Positions 18,182 to 26,804 are shown, counted from the stretch's first letter. The stretch: 64,000 nt of DNA from Nocardioides sp. Root682 (GCF_001427795.1 NZ_LMHJ01000003.1:85288-149287); one strand, 5' to 3'. The notes: generated from the letters alone by a model not told the origin. A program made the numbers and translations.

Positions 18182-19920
18182 TGCTGCCCCGCATGCTCCG
18201 CACCTACCTGTCGCCGTACAAGGGCTGGCTCTCAGCGATCGTGCTGCTGCAGTTCACGGCGACCGCCGCGATGCTGTACTTGCCCAGCCTCAACGCCGAC
18301 ATCATCGACAAGGGCGTCGCCCGCGGCGACACCGACTACGTCGTGAAGATCGGCGGCGTCATGCTCGCCGTGTCGCTCGTCCAGGCGGCGTGCTCGATGG
18401 CGTCGGCGTGGTTCGGTGGCCAGGCCGCGATGGCGTTCGGTCGCGACCTGCGCAAGGCCGTGTTCGGCCGGGTCGGGAGCTTCTCGGCCCGTGAGGTGTC
18501 CACCTTCGGTGCGCCGTCCCTGATCACCCGCGCCACCAACGACGTCCAGCAGGTGCAGATGCTGGCGATGATGGTGTGCCTGATGGGCGTGATGATCCCG
18601 ATCATGATGATCGGTGGCGTCATCATGGCGATGCGCGAGGATCTCGGCCTGTCCTGGCTGGTCCTCGTGGTGGTCCCCGTCCTCTTCGTTTGCATCGGGC
18701 TCGTCGTGTCCCGCATGGTGCCGGCGTTCCAGACGGTGCAGGCCCGGATCGACGACGTCAACCGGATCCTGCGCGAGCAGATCACCGGCATCCGCGTCGT
18801 ACGCGCGTTCGTCCGCGAACCGCAGGAGACGGCCCGGTTCGCCCGCTCCAACGACGACCTCACGGAGGTGTCGATCCGCGCCGGTCGCTGGATGGCGCTG
18901 ATGTTCCCGCTCGTCATGGGCGTCACCAACGTCGCCATGGTTGGCGTGATCTGGTTCGGCGGCCACCGGGTCGACAGTGGCGAGATGGAGGTCGGCGCAC
19001 TGACCGCCTTCCTCTCCTACCTGATGCAGATCCTGATGTCGGTGATGATGGGCACGTTCATGCTGATGATGATCCCGCGGGCATCGGTCAGCGCGGCCCG
19101 GATCGCCGAGGTGCTCGACACCGACTCCAGCGTGGTCCCGTCGGACCGTCCGGTCACCTCGGTCGACGTCGCCGGCCACCTCGACATCGAGGGTGTCGGG
19201 CTCACCTATCCCGGCGCTGAGGCACCCGTGCTGCGCGACGTGTCCTTCAGCGCCCGTCCGGGGCAGACGATCGCCCTGATCGGTTCCACCGGCGCCGGCA
19301 AGACCACGCTGGTCAACCTGGTTCCCCGGCTGCTCGACGCGACCGAGGGCGTCGTACGGGTCGACGGCGTCGACGTACGTGAGCTCGACCCGGAGCTGCT
19401 CTGGTCGAAGATCGGACTGGTGCCGCAGCGTGCCTTCCTCTTCTCCGGCACCGTCGCCACGAACCTGCGCTACGGCCGTGAGGACGCGACGGACGACGAG
19501 CTGTGGGCCGCGCTCGAGATCGCCCAGGCGGCGGACTTCGTGCGCGACATGCCCGTGGGCCTCGACACCCCCGTCGCTCAGGGCGGTACGACGGTCTCCG
19601 GTGGCCAGCGCCAGCGTCTGGCCATCGCCCGTGCGCTGGTACGACGACCGGAGATCTACCTCTTCGACGACGCGTTCTCCGCGCTGGACGTCGCCACCGA
19701 TGCGCGACTGCGGGCGGCGCTGGCTCCCGTCACGCGTGACGCGACCGTGGTGATCGTCGGCCAGCGGATCGCCACGATCCGCGACGCCGACCTGATCCTC
19801 GTGCTCGAGGACGGTGAGGTGGTCGGCCGCGGCACGCACGACGAGCTGATGGCGGACGACCCGACGTACCAGGAGATCGCTGCCTCGCAAGGCATCACGA
19901 CCGAGGAGGTCGTCGCATGA
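18181..19920 (+). CDS. Heterodimeric ABC exporter, subunit with degenerate catalytic site
   Basis: A 579-residue half-transporter. Six TM helices occupy residues ~15-300, followed by an NBD. Walker A is GSTGAGKTTL, the signature VSGGQRQRL is canonical, and Walker B reads IYLFDDAFSALD. The residue after the Walker B Asp is Asp, where active ABC ATPases have the catalytic Glu. This is the known pattern of the degenerate subunit in BmrC/TM287-type heterodimers. It is coupled to the next gene by a 4-base overlap. Substrate is likely a lipid or drug. Confidence 0.92.
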   Translation: MLPRMLRTYLSPYKGWLSAIVLLQFTATAAMLYLPSLNADIIDKGVARGDTDYVVKIGGVMLAVSLVQAACSMASAWFGGQAAMAFGRDLRKAVFGRVGSFSAREVSTFGAPSLITRATNDVQQVQMLAMMVCLMGVMIPIMMIGGVIMAMREDLGLSWLVLVVVPVLFVCIGLVVSRMVPAFQTVQARIDDVNRILREQITGIRVVRAFVREPQETARFARSNDDLTEVSIRAGRWMALMFPLVMGVTNVAMVGVIWFGGHRVDSGEMEVGALTAFLSYLMQILMSVMMGTFMLMMIPRASVSAARIAEVLDTDSSVVPSDRPVTSVDVAGHLDIEGVGLTYPGAEAPVLRDVSFSARPGQTIALIGSTGAGKTTLVNLVPRLLDATEGVVRVDGVDVRELDPELLWSKIGLVPQRAFLFSGTVATNLRYGREDATDDELWAALEIAQAADFVRDMPVGLDTPVAQGGTTVSGGQRQRLAIARALVRRPEIYLFDDAFSALDVATDARLRAALAPVTRDATVVIVGQRIATIRDADLILVLEDGEVVGRGTHDELMADDPTYQEIAASQGITTEEVVA

Positions 19921-21914
19921 GCGACTCGAAGACGATGAAGACGACCGAGCGGATCGTCCAGCAGGGCGGACCCGGTCGCGGCCCGATGAGTGGCATGGTC
20001 GGCCAGAAGGCCGACAACTTCGGTGCCTCCGCCCGGCGCCTGGTGGGGCTGTTGCGTCCGGCACGGGGCCGGGCGTTCGCCGTACTGCTGCTCGGCATCG
20101 GCTCCGTCGCCTCCGTCGTCGTCGGGCCCTGGCTGCTCGGCAAGGCCACCGATGCTGTGTTCACCGGGTTCGTCGGCAAGCAGGTCGGCGAGCAGCTGCC
20201 CCCGGGCGCGACCAAGACCGACGCCATCGCGGCTGCGGAGTCGAGGGGTGACAGCCAGCTCGCCGACTTCCTGCGCGGGCTGGACCTCGTCCCGGGTCAG
20301 GGCGTCGACTTCGACAAGGTGGCCCACCTGCTGCTGATCACGCTGCTGATCTACGTCGGTGGCCAGGTGCTCGGCTGGTTGCAGGGCTGGTTCGTCAACG
20401 ACGTGGTCCAGGCGACCGTGCGCAAGATGCGGTCCGACGTCGAGGACAAGGTGCACCGGCTGCCCCTGTCGTACTTCGACAAGCAGCCGCGTGGGGAGCT
20501 GCTGAGCCGCGTCACCAACGACATCGACAACGTCGCGCAGAACCTCCAGCAGACGATGAGCCAGCTGCTCACATCGCTGCTGATGGTCGTCGGCGTGCTC
20601 GGGATGATGTTCTGGGTCTCGCCCCTCCTCGCGCTGATCGCGCTGATCTCGGTGCCGATCGCGATGTTCACGACCGGCCGGATCATGAAGCGGTCGCAGA
20701 GCCAGTTCATCAACCAGTGGCGCCAGACCGGCAAGCTCAACGGCCAGGTCGAGGAGGCCATCTCCGGGCACGCACTGGTGTCGGTGTTCGGCCGTCGCGA
20801 GAGCGTCGAGGCGGGCTTCGACGAGGCCAACGAGGAGCTGTACCAGTCGTCGTTCCGCGCGCAGTTCATCAGTGGTCTCGTGATGCCCCTGATGATGCTC
20901 GTCGGCAACCTCAACTACGTGATCATCGCCGTCGTCGGTGGCCTTCGGGTCACCTCAGGGACGATGAGCATCGGCGACGTGCAGGCGTTCATCCAGTACT
21001 CCCGGATGTTCTCGCAGCCGATCACGCAGATCGCGTCGATGGCGAACCTCCTGCAGTCGGGCGTCGCCTCGGCGGAGCGGGTGTTCGAGCTGCTGGACGC
21101 CGAGGAGGAGACCGATGCCTCGGTGGTCGACACCGTGGACGCTGCCCGGGCCGCGGCCGCAGCGCGTGAGGAGACCCGTGGCGAGGTGGCGTTCGAGGGC
21201 GTGTCGTTCTCGTACGACCCGGACGAACCGCTGATCGAGGACCTGTCCCTCGTCGCCCACCCCGGCGAGATGGTCGCCATCGTCGGTCCGACCGGCGCAG
21301 GGAAGACCACACTGGTCAACCTGATCATGCGGTTCTACGAGCTCAACGCCGGCCGGATCACCCTCGACGGCACCGACATCACCGACGTCTCCCGCGCGGA
21401 GCTGCGCAGCAGGATCGGCATGGTGCTCCAGGACACCTGGCTGTTCGAGGGCACGATCCGCGACAACATCGCCTACGGCCGTCCCGACGCGACCGAGGAG
21501 GAGGTGCGGGTGGCGGCCCGGGCGACGTACGTCGACCGCTTCGTGCACTCCCTGCCCGACGGCTACGACACCCGTGTCGACGACGAGGGCTCGAACCTGT
21601 CCGCCGGTGAACGCCAGCTGATCACCATCGCGCGGGCCTTCCTCGCCCAACCTGCGTTGCTGATCCTCGACGAGGCGACGTCGTCGGTCGACACCCGTAC
21701 GGAGCTGTTGCTGCAGCACGCGATGGCGGCGCTGCGCACCGACCGGACGTCGTTCGTGATCGCCCACCGGCTCTCCACGATCCGCGACGCCGACCTCATC
21801 CTGGTGATGGAGAACGGCCGGATCGTGGAGCAGGGTTCGCACGCGGAGCTGCTGGAGCGGGACGGTGCATTCGCGCGACTGCACGCGGCGCAGTTCGCTG
21901 CTGCTGTCAGCTGA
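19917..21914 (+). CDS. Heterodimeric ABC exporter, catalytic subunit
   Basis: A 665-residue half-transporter. An N-terminal extension (GPGRGPMSGMVGQKADNFG) precedes the six-helix TM domain. The first long extracytoplasmic loop (~residues 75-125) is larger than usual. The NBD has Walker A GPTGAGKTTL, signature NLSAGERQL (LSAGE instead of LSGGQ) and Walker B LLILDEATSSVD with the catalytic Glu. With its partner this makes one canonical site (this Walker A/B plus VSGGQ) and one degenerate site. Proteins of this layout are exporters like BmrD or TM288. Confidence 0.92.
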   Translation: MSDSKTMKTTERIVQQGGPGRGPMSGMVGQKADNFGASARRLVGLLRPARGRAFAVLLLGIGSVASVVVGPWLLGKATDAVFTGFVGKQVGEQLPPGATKTDAIAAAESRGDSQLADFLRGLDLVPGQGVDFDKVAHLLLITLLIYVGGQVLGWLQGWFVNDVVQATVRKMRSDVEDKVHRLPLSYFDKQPRGELLSRVTNDIDNVAQNLQQTMSQLLTSLLMVVGVLGMMFWVSPLLALIALISVPIAMFTTGRIMKRSQSQFINQWRQTGKLNGQVEEAISGHALVSVFGRRESVEAGFDEANEELYQSSFRAQFISGLVMPLMMLVGNLNYVIIAVVGGLRVTSGTMSIGDVQAFIQYSRMFSQPITQIASMANLLQSGVASAERVFELLDAEEETDASVVDTVDAARAAAAAREETRGEVAFEGVSFSYDPDEPLIEDLSLVAHPGEMVAIVGPTGAGKTTLVNLIMRFYELNAGRITLDGTDITDVSRAELRSRIGMVLQDTWLFEGTIRDNIAYGRPDATEEEVRVAARATYVDRFVHSLPDGYDTRVDDEGSNLSAGERQLITIARAFLAQPALLILDEATSSVDTRTELLLQHAMAALRTDRTSFVIAHRLSTIRDADLILVMENGRIVEQGSHAELLERDGAFARLHAAQFAAAVS

Positions 21915-21929
21915 GCCCGCACGCGGCGT

Positions 21930-21980
21930 ACCAACCGAATTTGTCGCTCCGGACCCGTCCGGAGGACAAATCTGGTTGGT
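21930..21980. terminator. Near-perfect long hairpin between convergent genes
   Basis: ACCAACC, ATTTGTC and CTCCGGAC (21930-21954) pair in order with GTCCGGAG, GACAAAT and GGTTGGT (21957-21980). Two bases separate the arms, and only a 2x2 internal loop and one bulged G interrupt the stem. There is no U-tract. It sits between the ABC operon (+) and the lipoprotein gene (-). Confidence 0.75.
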
Positions 21981-21995
21981 GCGCGAGCCTCCACA

Positions 21996-22655
21996 TCAGC
22001 AGTCGTACTGGAAGTACGGCTTCTCCCCGCCCGTGACGGCGATCCGGGCGATTCTGGTGTCGTCGGTGACGTCCTCGGGCAGTGCGTCGAGCAGGAACCC
22101 GAGGTAGGCCAGGCCGTCCTCCTCGGCGGGCGGGTAGACCGACGACGTCTCCTCGAACCCGTCAGCGACGGGTGCCGTGATGTTCGGGAACGCACGCTTG
22201 AGCTCGCCGTACGTCGACCCGACCTCGAGGTCCCCCTGTTGGGTGTGCGGCCCGGGGACCGACACGGACAGCTGGGTGATCGTGGCGTCCTGGTCGGTGA
22301 GCACGAGGAGCTGCTGGGCCGTCGGGTCGGCCGCCCAGTGGATCACCTCGCCTCCGCAGAGCACCGCACCGTCCTCGAACAGCCCGGTCGGCGTCCACTG
22401 CGCGCGCGTCATGCCCACGCGCGCCTCGCCGATGGACCCCGGCAGGATGACCAGGTGATCGAGGTCGTCCCTGGCCGAGGGGCTGGTCGTGGGGCTGGTC
22501 GTGGGGCTGGTCGTGGGTGTGATCGGGGTCGTCGTCGCGGTCTCGTCCTTCGCAGCGGCGGGGGCGCCCTCGTCGCTGCATCCTGCGAGCAGGGTGGTCG
22601 CGGCGAGCAGCAGGGCAACGGCGGCGGGTGTACGGCGCAGGCAGTGGGTGGTCAT
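21996..22655 (-). CDS. Putative lipoprotein of unknown function
   Basis: A 219-residue exported protein. The signal peptide ends in the lipobox LLAGC (Cys at ~26). A T/P/S linker follows, with the repeat PTTSPTTSPTTSP. A globular domain starts near residue 65 (LVILPGSIGEARVGMTRAQW). It contains VGMTRAQ..PTG, VGSTYGELKRAFP and a C-terminal YFQYDC. The VGM(T/S)..E phrase occurs in many small secreted actinobacterial proteins, but I cannot name a family. It is monocistronic. Confidence 0.7.
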   Translation of the reverse strand: MTTHCLRRTPAAVALLLAATTLLAGCSDEGAPAAAKDETATTTPITPTTSPTTSPTTSPSARDDLDHLVILPGSIGEARVGMTRAQWTPTGLFEDGAVLCGGEVIHWAADPTAQQLLVLTDQDATITQLSVSVPGPHTQQGDLEVGSTYGELKRAFPNITAPVADGFEETSSVYPPAEEDGLAYLGFLLDALPEDVTDDTRIARIAVTGGEKPYFQYDC

Positions 22656-22702
22656 GCCTGGTCCGACGACGCGGGCGCAGAAAATGTTGCCGGAAAATCC
22701 CG

Positions 22703-22731
22703 TTGTGTCGGCGCCGGTGCCGACCTACCGT
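22703..22731 (+). promoter_or_regulatory. Predicted promoter of the leader ORF
   Basis: TTGTGT (22703-22708), 17-bp spacer, TACCGT (22726-22731). The predicted start is near 22738, only ~25 bases before the ATG of the 12-codon ORF, with the strong SD between them. Confidence 0.45.
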
Positions 22732-22763
22732 TGTCGCACACGGGAAAGGAGGTGGTCCGAAGA

Positions 22764-22802
22764 ATGATTTCTTTGAGGACGCGTGAGGTGGCTGCCCGCT
22801 AG
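22764..22802 (+). CDS. 12-residue leader peptide with a very strong Shine-Dalgarno
   Basis: ATG ATT TCT TTG ... CGC TAG encodes MISLRTREVAAR. Upstream, GAAAGGAGGTGGTCC (22744-22758) is complementary to the 3' end of 16S rRNA across its whole length, with a single G-U pair, and AGGAGG is 11 bases from the ATG. Such an SD in front of so short an ORF argues for a translated leader peptide and not for chance. The stop codon lies inside the first of several alternating complementary segments (next feature). I have a vague memory of similar ...TREVA... short ORFs in actinobacteria but cannot confirm it. Confidence 0.55.
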   Translation: MISLRTREVAAR

Positions 22803-22937
22803 CAGCCCGAGTACGAACTGGTCGGCTTCGTCGACCAGGGCTGCTCGCGAAATCACAGCAGCCACCCGACCCGCAGGTGCACCGGGACGTCCCCCGGTCA
22901 GGTCCACCGGACCACGCCTGCGGGTCGCTGCATTTTT
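22790..22937 (+). promoter_or_regulatory. Attenuator-like leader RNA: four alternating segments plus a branched terminator
   Basis: Segments alternate: A GGCTGC (22790-22795, inside the leader ORF), B AGCAGCCC (22801-22808, overlapping the stop), C GGGCTGCT (22838-22845), D AGCAGCC (22857-22863). A:B, B:C and C:D are mutually exclusive. B:C is reinforced by CTGGTCG/CGACCAG (22818-22824, 22832-22838; base 22838 is also the first of C). Then comes a three-way junction: outer stem CGACCCGCAGG/CCTGCGGGTCG (22867-22877, 22917-22927) enclosing hairpins ACCGGG/CCCGGT and GGTCC/GGACC, followed by TTTTT (22933-22937). This is the design of a translation-coupled attenuator. It could also be an independent small RNA. 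Confidence 0.55.
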
Positions 22938-23074
22938 CACCGCCCCGTACGACGCGAGCTCGCTCGCGGCGTACGGATCAGGCGGGGAGGTCGAGTAGGG
23001 CCGCGACCGAGGGACGAGGTCGTGACGCCCGTATCGAGACCGAGTCGATGGCGCAGCCAGGTCGCTGCGACAAG

Positions 23075-23108
23075 TTGCCGACGTCAACCAATTCAGTTAT
23101 GGTTGACG
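23075..23108 (+). promoter_or_regulatory. Leaderless promoter with a probable MarR operator
   Basis: TTGCCG (23075-23080), 17 bp, TATGGT (23098-23103), with the efflux gene ATG seven bases later at 23110. Overlapping it is the dyad CGTCAACC (23082-23089) / GGTTGACG (23101-23108), 8-bp perfect arms. Repression by the MarR protein encoded second in the operon is the natural reading. Confidence 0.65.
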
Positions 23109-23109
23109 A

Positions 23110-24702
23110 ATGGCAACCAATCAGACCGCTACCGCGGAACCGGGCCAGATGACCCACCGCGAGATCATGGAAGCCCTGACCGGGCTCCTGCTCGCCATGT
23201 TCGTGGCGATGCTCTCCAGCACCGTGGTGAGCAACGCCCTCCCGGCGATCGTCACCGACCTCCACGGCAGCCAGACCGGCTACACGTGGATCGTCGTGGC
23301 GACGCTGCTCACCATGACCGCGACCACCCCGATCTGGGGCAAGCTCGCGGACCTGTTCAGCAAGAAGCTCCTCGTGCAGGCCGCCTTGATCATCTTCTCC
23401 ATCGGCTCGGTCATCGCCGCGCTGGCGCCCAGCATGGGCGTGCTGATCGGCGCCCGCGCGATCCAGGGCCTCGGCGTCGGCGGGCTGACCGCACTGGTCC
23501 AGGTCGTGATCGCCTCGATGGTCTCCCCGCGTGAGCGCGGTCGTTACAGCGGCTACATCGGCGCGGTCTTCGCGACCGCCACCGTGAGCGGTCCGTTGCT
23601 CGGCGGTCTCGTCGTCGACAGCCCCCTCGGTTGGCGCGGCTGCTTCATGATCGGCCTCCCCGTGGCGGCACTCGCCTTCGTCGTGCTCCAGAAGACGCTG
23701 CACCTGCCGGTGGTCAAGCGCCAGGTGAAGATCGACTACGCCGGCGCCACCCTGATCATGGGCGGCATCAGCCTGATCCTCGTCTGGGTCAGCCTGGCCG
23801 GCACCAACTTCGACTGGATCTCCGGTACGTCGGCGGCCCTCGTCGGCGGCAGCGTGGCCCTCATCGGCGCGGCCCTGTGGGTCGAGGCGCGGGTGGCCAG
23901 CGAGCCGGTCATCCCGCTCCGCCTCTTCCGTGACCGTACGACGGCGCTGGCGACCGCCGCGTCGGTGATGATCGGCGTGGCCATGTTCGGGGCGACGGTC
24001 TACCTCAGCCAGTACTTCCAGCTCGCTCGCGGCATGAGCCCGACCGAGGCCGGCCTGATGTCGATCGCCATGGTCGGCGGCCTGCTGGTCTCGAGCATCG
24101 TCAGCGGCCGGATCATCTCCGAGACGGGACTGTGGAAGCGGTGGCTGGTCGGCGGCATGGTCCTGGTCATGGTCGGTCTCGCGCTGCTCGGCACGATCGA
24201 CGCGCACACCGCGCTGTGGGTCGTCGGCGGCTACATGGCGATCGTCGGCATCGGTCTGGGTGCCACCATGCAGAACCTCGTGCTCGCGGTCCAGAACAAC
24301 GCCTCCCCGCAGGACCTCGGAGCGGCCAGCTCGGTCGTGGCGATGTTCCGCTCGATCGGTGGCTCCGCCGGTGTCGCCGCGCTCGGCGCGGTGCTCGCGC
24401 ACCAGGTCACCAGCGGCGTCAAGGACGGCATCGCCAGCCTCGTCAGTTCCGGCAAGATCACGCCTGAGCAGTTGGCCACGATGGAGCACTCCACCGGGGA
24501 CATCCCCGACCTGGCCAGCCTGCCGCTCCCGATCCGCGCGCTCTACGAGAACTCGTTCGGTGAGGCCGTGGGCCACCTGTTCCTGGTGTCGGTTCCGTTC
24601 ACGATCGTGGCGTTCCTCTGCATCCTGTTCATCAAGGAGGTGCCGTTGCGCACCACCACCGGACCGGTGGTCGAGGACTCCGAGCTGGAGGCCGTGCGAT
24701 GA
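23110..24702 (+). CDS. DHA2-family MFS multidrug efflux pump
   Basis: A 530-residue transporter with about fourteen hydrophobic segments, as in the EmrB/QacA (DHA2) family. Motifs: LSSTVVSNALPAIVTDLHGS, TATTPIWGKLADLFSKK (motif A), LIGARAIQGLGVGGLTALVQ and VVDSPLGWRGCFMIGLPVA (motif C region). A C-terminal cytoplasmic tail is present. It would export cationic or amphipathic compounds with the proton gradient. It is coupled to a MarR gene by an ATGA overlap, and its transcript appears leaderless. Confidence 0.92.
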   Translation: MATNQTATAEPGQMTHREIMEALTGLLLAMFVAMLSSTVVSNALPAIVTDLHGSQTGYTWIVVATLLTMTATTPIWGKLADLFSKKLLVQAALIIFSIGSVIAALAPSMGVLIGARAIQGLGVGGLTALVQVVIASMVSPRERGRYSGYIGAVFATATVSGPLLGGLVVDSPLGWRGCFMIGLPVAALAFVVLQKTLHLPVVKRQVKIDYAGATLIMGGISLILVWVSLAGTNFDWISGTSAALVGGSVALIGAALWVEARVASEPVIPLRLFRDRTTALATAASVMIGVAMFGATVYLSQYFQLARGMSPTEAGLMSIAMVGGLLVSSIVSGRIISETGLWKRWLVGGMVLVMVGLALLGTIDAHTALWVVGGYMAIVGIGLGATMQNLVLAVQNNASPQDLGAASSVVAMFRSIGGSAGVAALGAVLAHQVTSGVKDGIASLVSSGKITPEQLATMEHSTGDIPDLASLPLPIRALYENSFGEAVGHLFLVSVPFTIVAFLCILFIKEVPLRTTTGPVVEDSELEAVR

Positions 24703-25187
24703 ACGCCCAGACCGATGCCCGGATTGATGACCGGGCCGATGACCGGATCGACGTGGTCCGCGAGCTCGAGTCCGAGGTCGGCGTACTGATCCGGAGGATC
24801 CGCCGGGTCATCGGTGAACGGGCCCGCGCGGTGCACCCGGAGCTGCTGCCGGCGTCGTACCTGATGCTCGCCTACGTCCGCGACCACGAGCCGATCCGGG
24901 CTTCCGCGATGTGCGCGGTGTTCGACATCGACAAGGGGGCGATCAGTCGTCAGGTGCAGCACCTGATCGACCTCGGCCTCGTCGACAAGCAGCCCGACCC
25001 CGAGGACGGCAGGGCCACCCTGCTCAGCATCAGCACGGAGGGCGAGCAGCGTCTCGAGGCGGTTGCGGTCGAACGTCGCGAGCTCCTGGCCGAGCGGCTC
25101 GCCGACTGGTCGGCCGACGAGCTGACCGCATTCTCCGGGTCGCTGCGTCGCTACAACGACGCGCTCGGGATCCCCGCCGACCGCTGA
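24699..25187 (+). CDS. MarR family regulator
   Basis: A 162-residue winged-HTH regulator: YLMLAYVRDHEPIRASAMCA, FDIDKGAISRQVQHLIDLGL, VDKQPDPEDGRATLLSISTEG (wing). An acidic, repeated N-terminus (TDARIDDRADDRID) is unusual. It is translationally coupled to the upstream efflux pump and likely represses the operon through the dyad at 23082-23108. Confidence 0.9.
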   Translation: MNAQTDARIDDRADDRIDVVRELESEVGVLIRRIRRVIGERARAVHPELLPASYLMLAYVRDHEPIRASAMCAVFDIDKGAISRQVQHLIDLGLVDKQPDPEDGRATLLSISTEGEQRLEAVAVERRELLAERLADWSADELTAFSGSLRRYNDALGIPADR

Positions 25188-25202
25188 GTCACCCCACCCG
25201 GG

Positions 25203-26804
25203 TCAGCGCAGCCAGACAGCGGTGTCGGGCGGCAGCAGGCCGTCGATGACCGGTCCGCTGCTGATCAGCACCTCGCCGTCGGGCAGGGCCTTCGGGTACT
25301 TGCTGGTGTTGAGCAGCACGGTCACCCCCGCCCGTCGTACGACGAGCAGCTTGCCCTGCGTGGTGGCCTCCGTGGTCTCGTCGGCTCCGGCGAACACGTC
25401 GCGACGAGCGGCGAGCGCCCGGCGGTAGAACGCCAGGGTCGAGGCGTCGTCGTCCTGCTGGGCGTCAACGGTCAGGTCCGTCCAATCATCGGGCTGGGGA
25501 ATCCACGGTTGGCCCGTCCCGCCGAAGCCGTACGGCGGCGCGGACCCGGACCACGGCAACGGCACCCGGCAGCCGTCCCGACCGGGCTCGCCGGTGCGGA
25601 ACCAGGAGGGGTCCTGGCGCGCCTCGGGCGGCACGTCCACCTGCTCCAGACCGAGCTCCTCGCCCTGGTACAGGTAGGCCGAGCCCGGCAGGGCGAGCAT
25701 GGCGAGGGTGGCCGCGCGGCCGCGCGCGAGGCCGACCGGCCCGCCGCCGTACCGCGTGGGGTGGCGGATGACGTCGTGGTTGGACAGCACCCAGGTGGGG
25801 GCGGACGCGGCGGCGCTGACTGCGGCGATGGAGTTGTTGACGACCTCGGCGAAGTCCTTCGCCGACCAGGGGGTGCCGAGCCAGCCGAAGTTGAAGGCCT
25901 GGTGGAGCTCGTCGGGGCGGATGAAGAGCGCCATCGACTCGGCCGTCTGGGTCCAGGCCTCGGCGACGGCCATCCGTTCGCCGGGGTAGGAGTCGAGGAC
26001 CTTGCGCCAACGGCGGTAGACGTCGTGCACCTCCGGCTGGTCCCACATCGGTTCGTCCTTGAGGACGCGCTCGACCATCGACTCGGCGACCTTCGGCTTC
26101 TTCTTGCCGGACTTCTTGCCGGACGTGTCGGTGGCTGGCTCCGGGCGGACCTGGTCCCGCAGTGCCGCCTCCTTGTAGAGGCCGTGCGCCACGTCGACCC
26201 GGAACCCGTCGACGCCCCGGTCGAGCCAGAACCGCAGCACGCCCTCGAACATGTCGCCGACCTCGGGGTTGCGCCAGTCGAGGTCGGGCTGCGAGGTGTC
26301 GAACAGGTGGAGATACCAGGAGCCGTCGGGTACGCGTGTCCAGGCCGGCCCGCCGAAGATCGACAGCCAGTTGTTCGGCGGCTCGCTCCCGTCGGGACCG
26401 CGGCCCTCGCGGAACAGGTAGCGGGCGCGCTCGGGCGAGCCGGGTGCGGCAGCCAGGGCCGCCCGGAACCACGCGTGCTGGTCCGAGGTGTGGTTCGGGA
26501 CGAGATCGACGATCACCCGCAGGCCGAGTCCGTGCGCGGTCTCGAGCAGGGCGTCGGCGTCGGCCAGGCTGCCGAACAGTGGATCGACGTCGGTGTAGTC
26601 GGCCACGTCGTACCCGTGGTCCTTCTGGGGCGAGGTGTAGAACGGCGTGATCCACAGGGCGTCGACGCCGAGGTCGCGCAGGTACGGCAACCGCGAGGTG
26701 ATCCCGGGCAGGTCGCCGATCCCGTCGGCGCCCATCTCGTCGGCGAAGCTGCGGACGTAGACCTGGTAGACGACGGCGTCGCGCCACCACGGGGCGTTGG
26801 TCAT
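25203..26804 (-). CDS. GH13 alpha-glucosidase / oligo-1,6-glucosidase-like enzyme
   Basis: A 533-residue cytoplasmic (beta/alpha)8 glycosidase. Conserved regions: DLVPNHTSDQH, GFRVDVAHG (nucleophile Asp204), MAVAEAW (acid/base Glu282) and LSNHDVIRH (Asp344). It would hydrolyse alpha-glucosides such as isomaltose, sucrose or trehalulose; exact specificity is not clear. Odd: a lysine-rich insert (SGKKSGKKKPKVAES, ~residues 228-242) right after the nucleophile region. Its start overlaps the stop of the hotdog gene upstream by 4 bases. Confidence 0.9.
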   Translation of the reverse strand: MTNAPWWRDAVVYQVYVRSFADEMGADGIGDLPGITSRLPYLRDLGVDALWITPFYTSPQKDHGYDVADYTDVDPLFGSLADADALLETAHGLGLRVIVDLVPNHTSDQHAWFRAALAAAPGSPERARYLFREGRGPDGSEPPNNWLSIFGGPAWTRVPDGSWYLHLFDTSQPDLDWRNPEVGDMFEGVLRFWLDRGVDGFRVDVAHGLYKEAALRDQVRPEPATDTSGKKSGKKKPKVAESMVERVLKDEPMWDQPEVHDVYRRWRKVLDSYPGERMAVAEAWTQTAESMALFIRPDELHQAFNFGWLGTPWSAKDFAEVVNNSIAAVSAAASAPTWVLSNHDVIRHPTRYGGGPVGLARGRAATLAMLALPGSAYLYQGEELGLEQVDVPPEARQDPSWFRTGEPGRDGCRVPLPWSGSAPPYGFGGTGQPWIPQPDDWTDLTVDAQQDDDASTLAFYRRALAARRDVFAGADETTEATTQGKLLVVRRAGVTVLLNTSKYPKALPDGEVLISSGPVIDGLLPPDTAVWLR

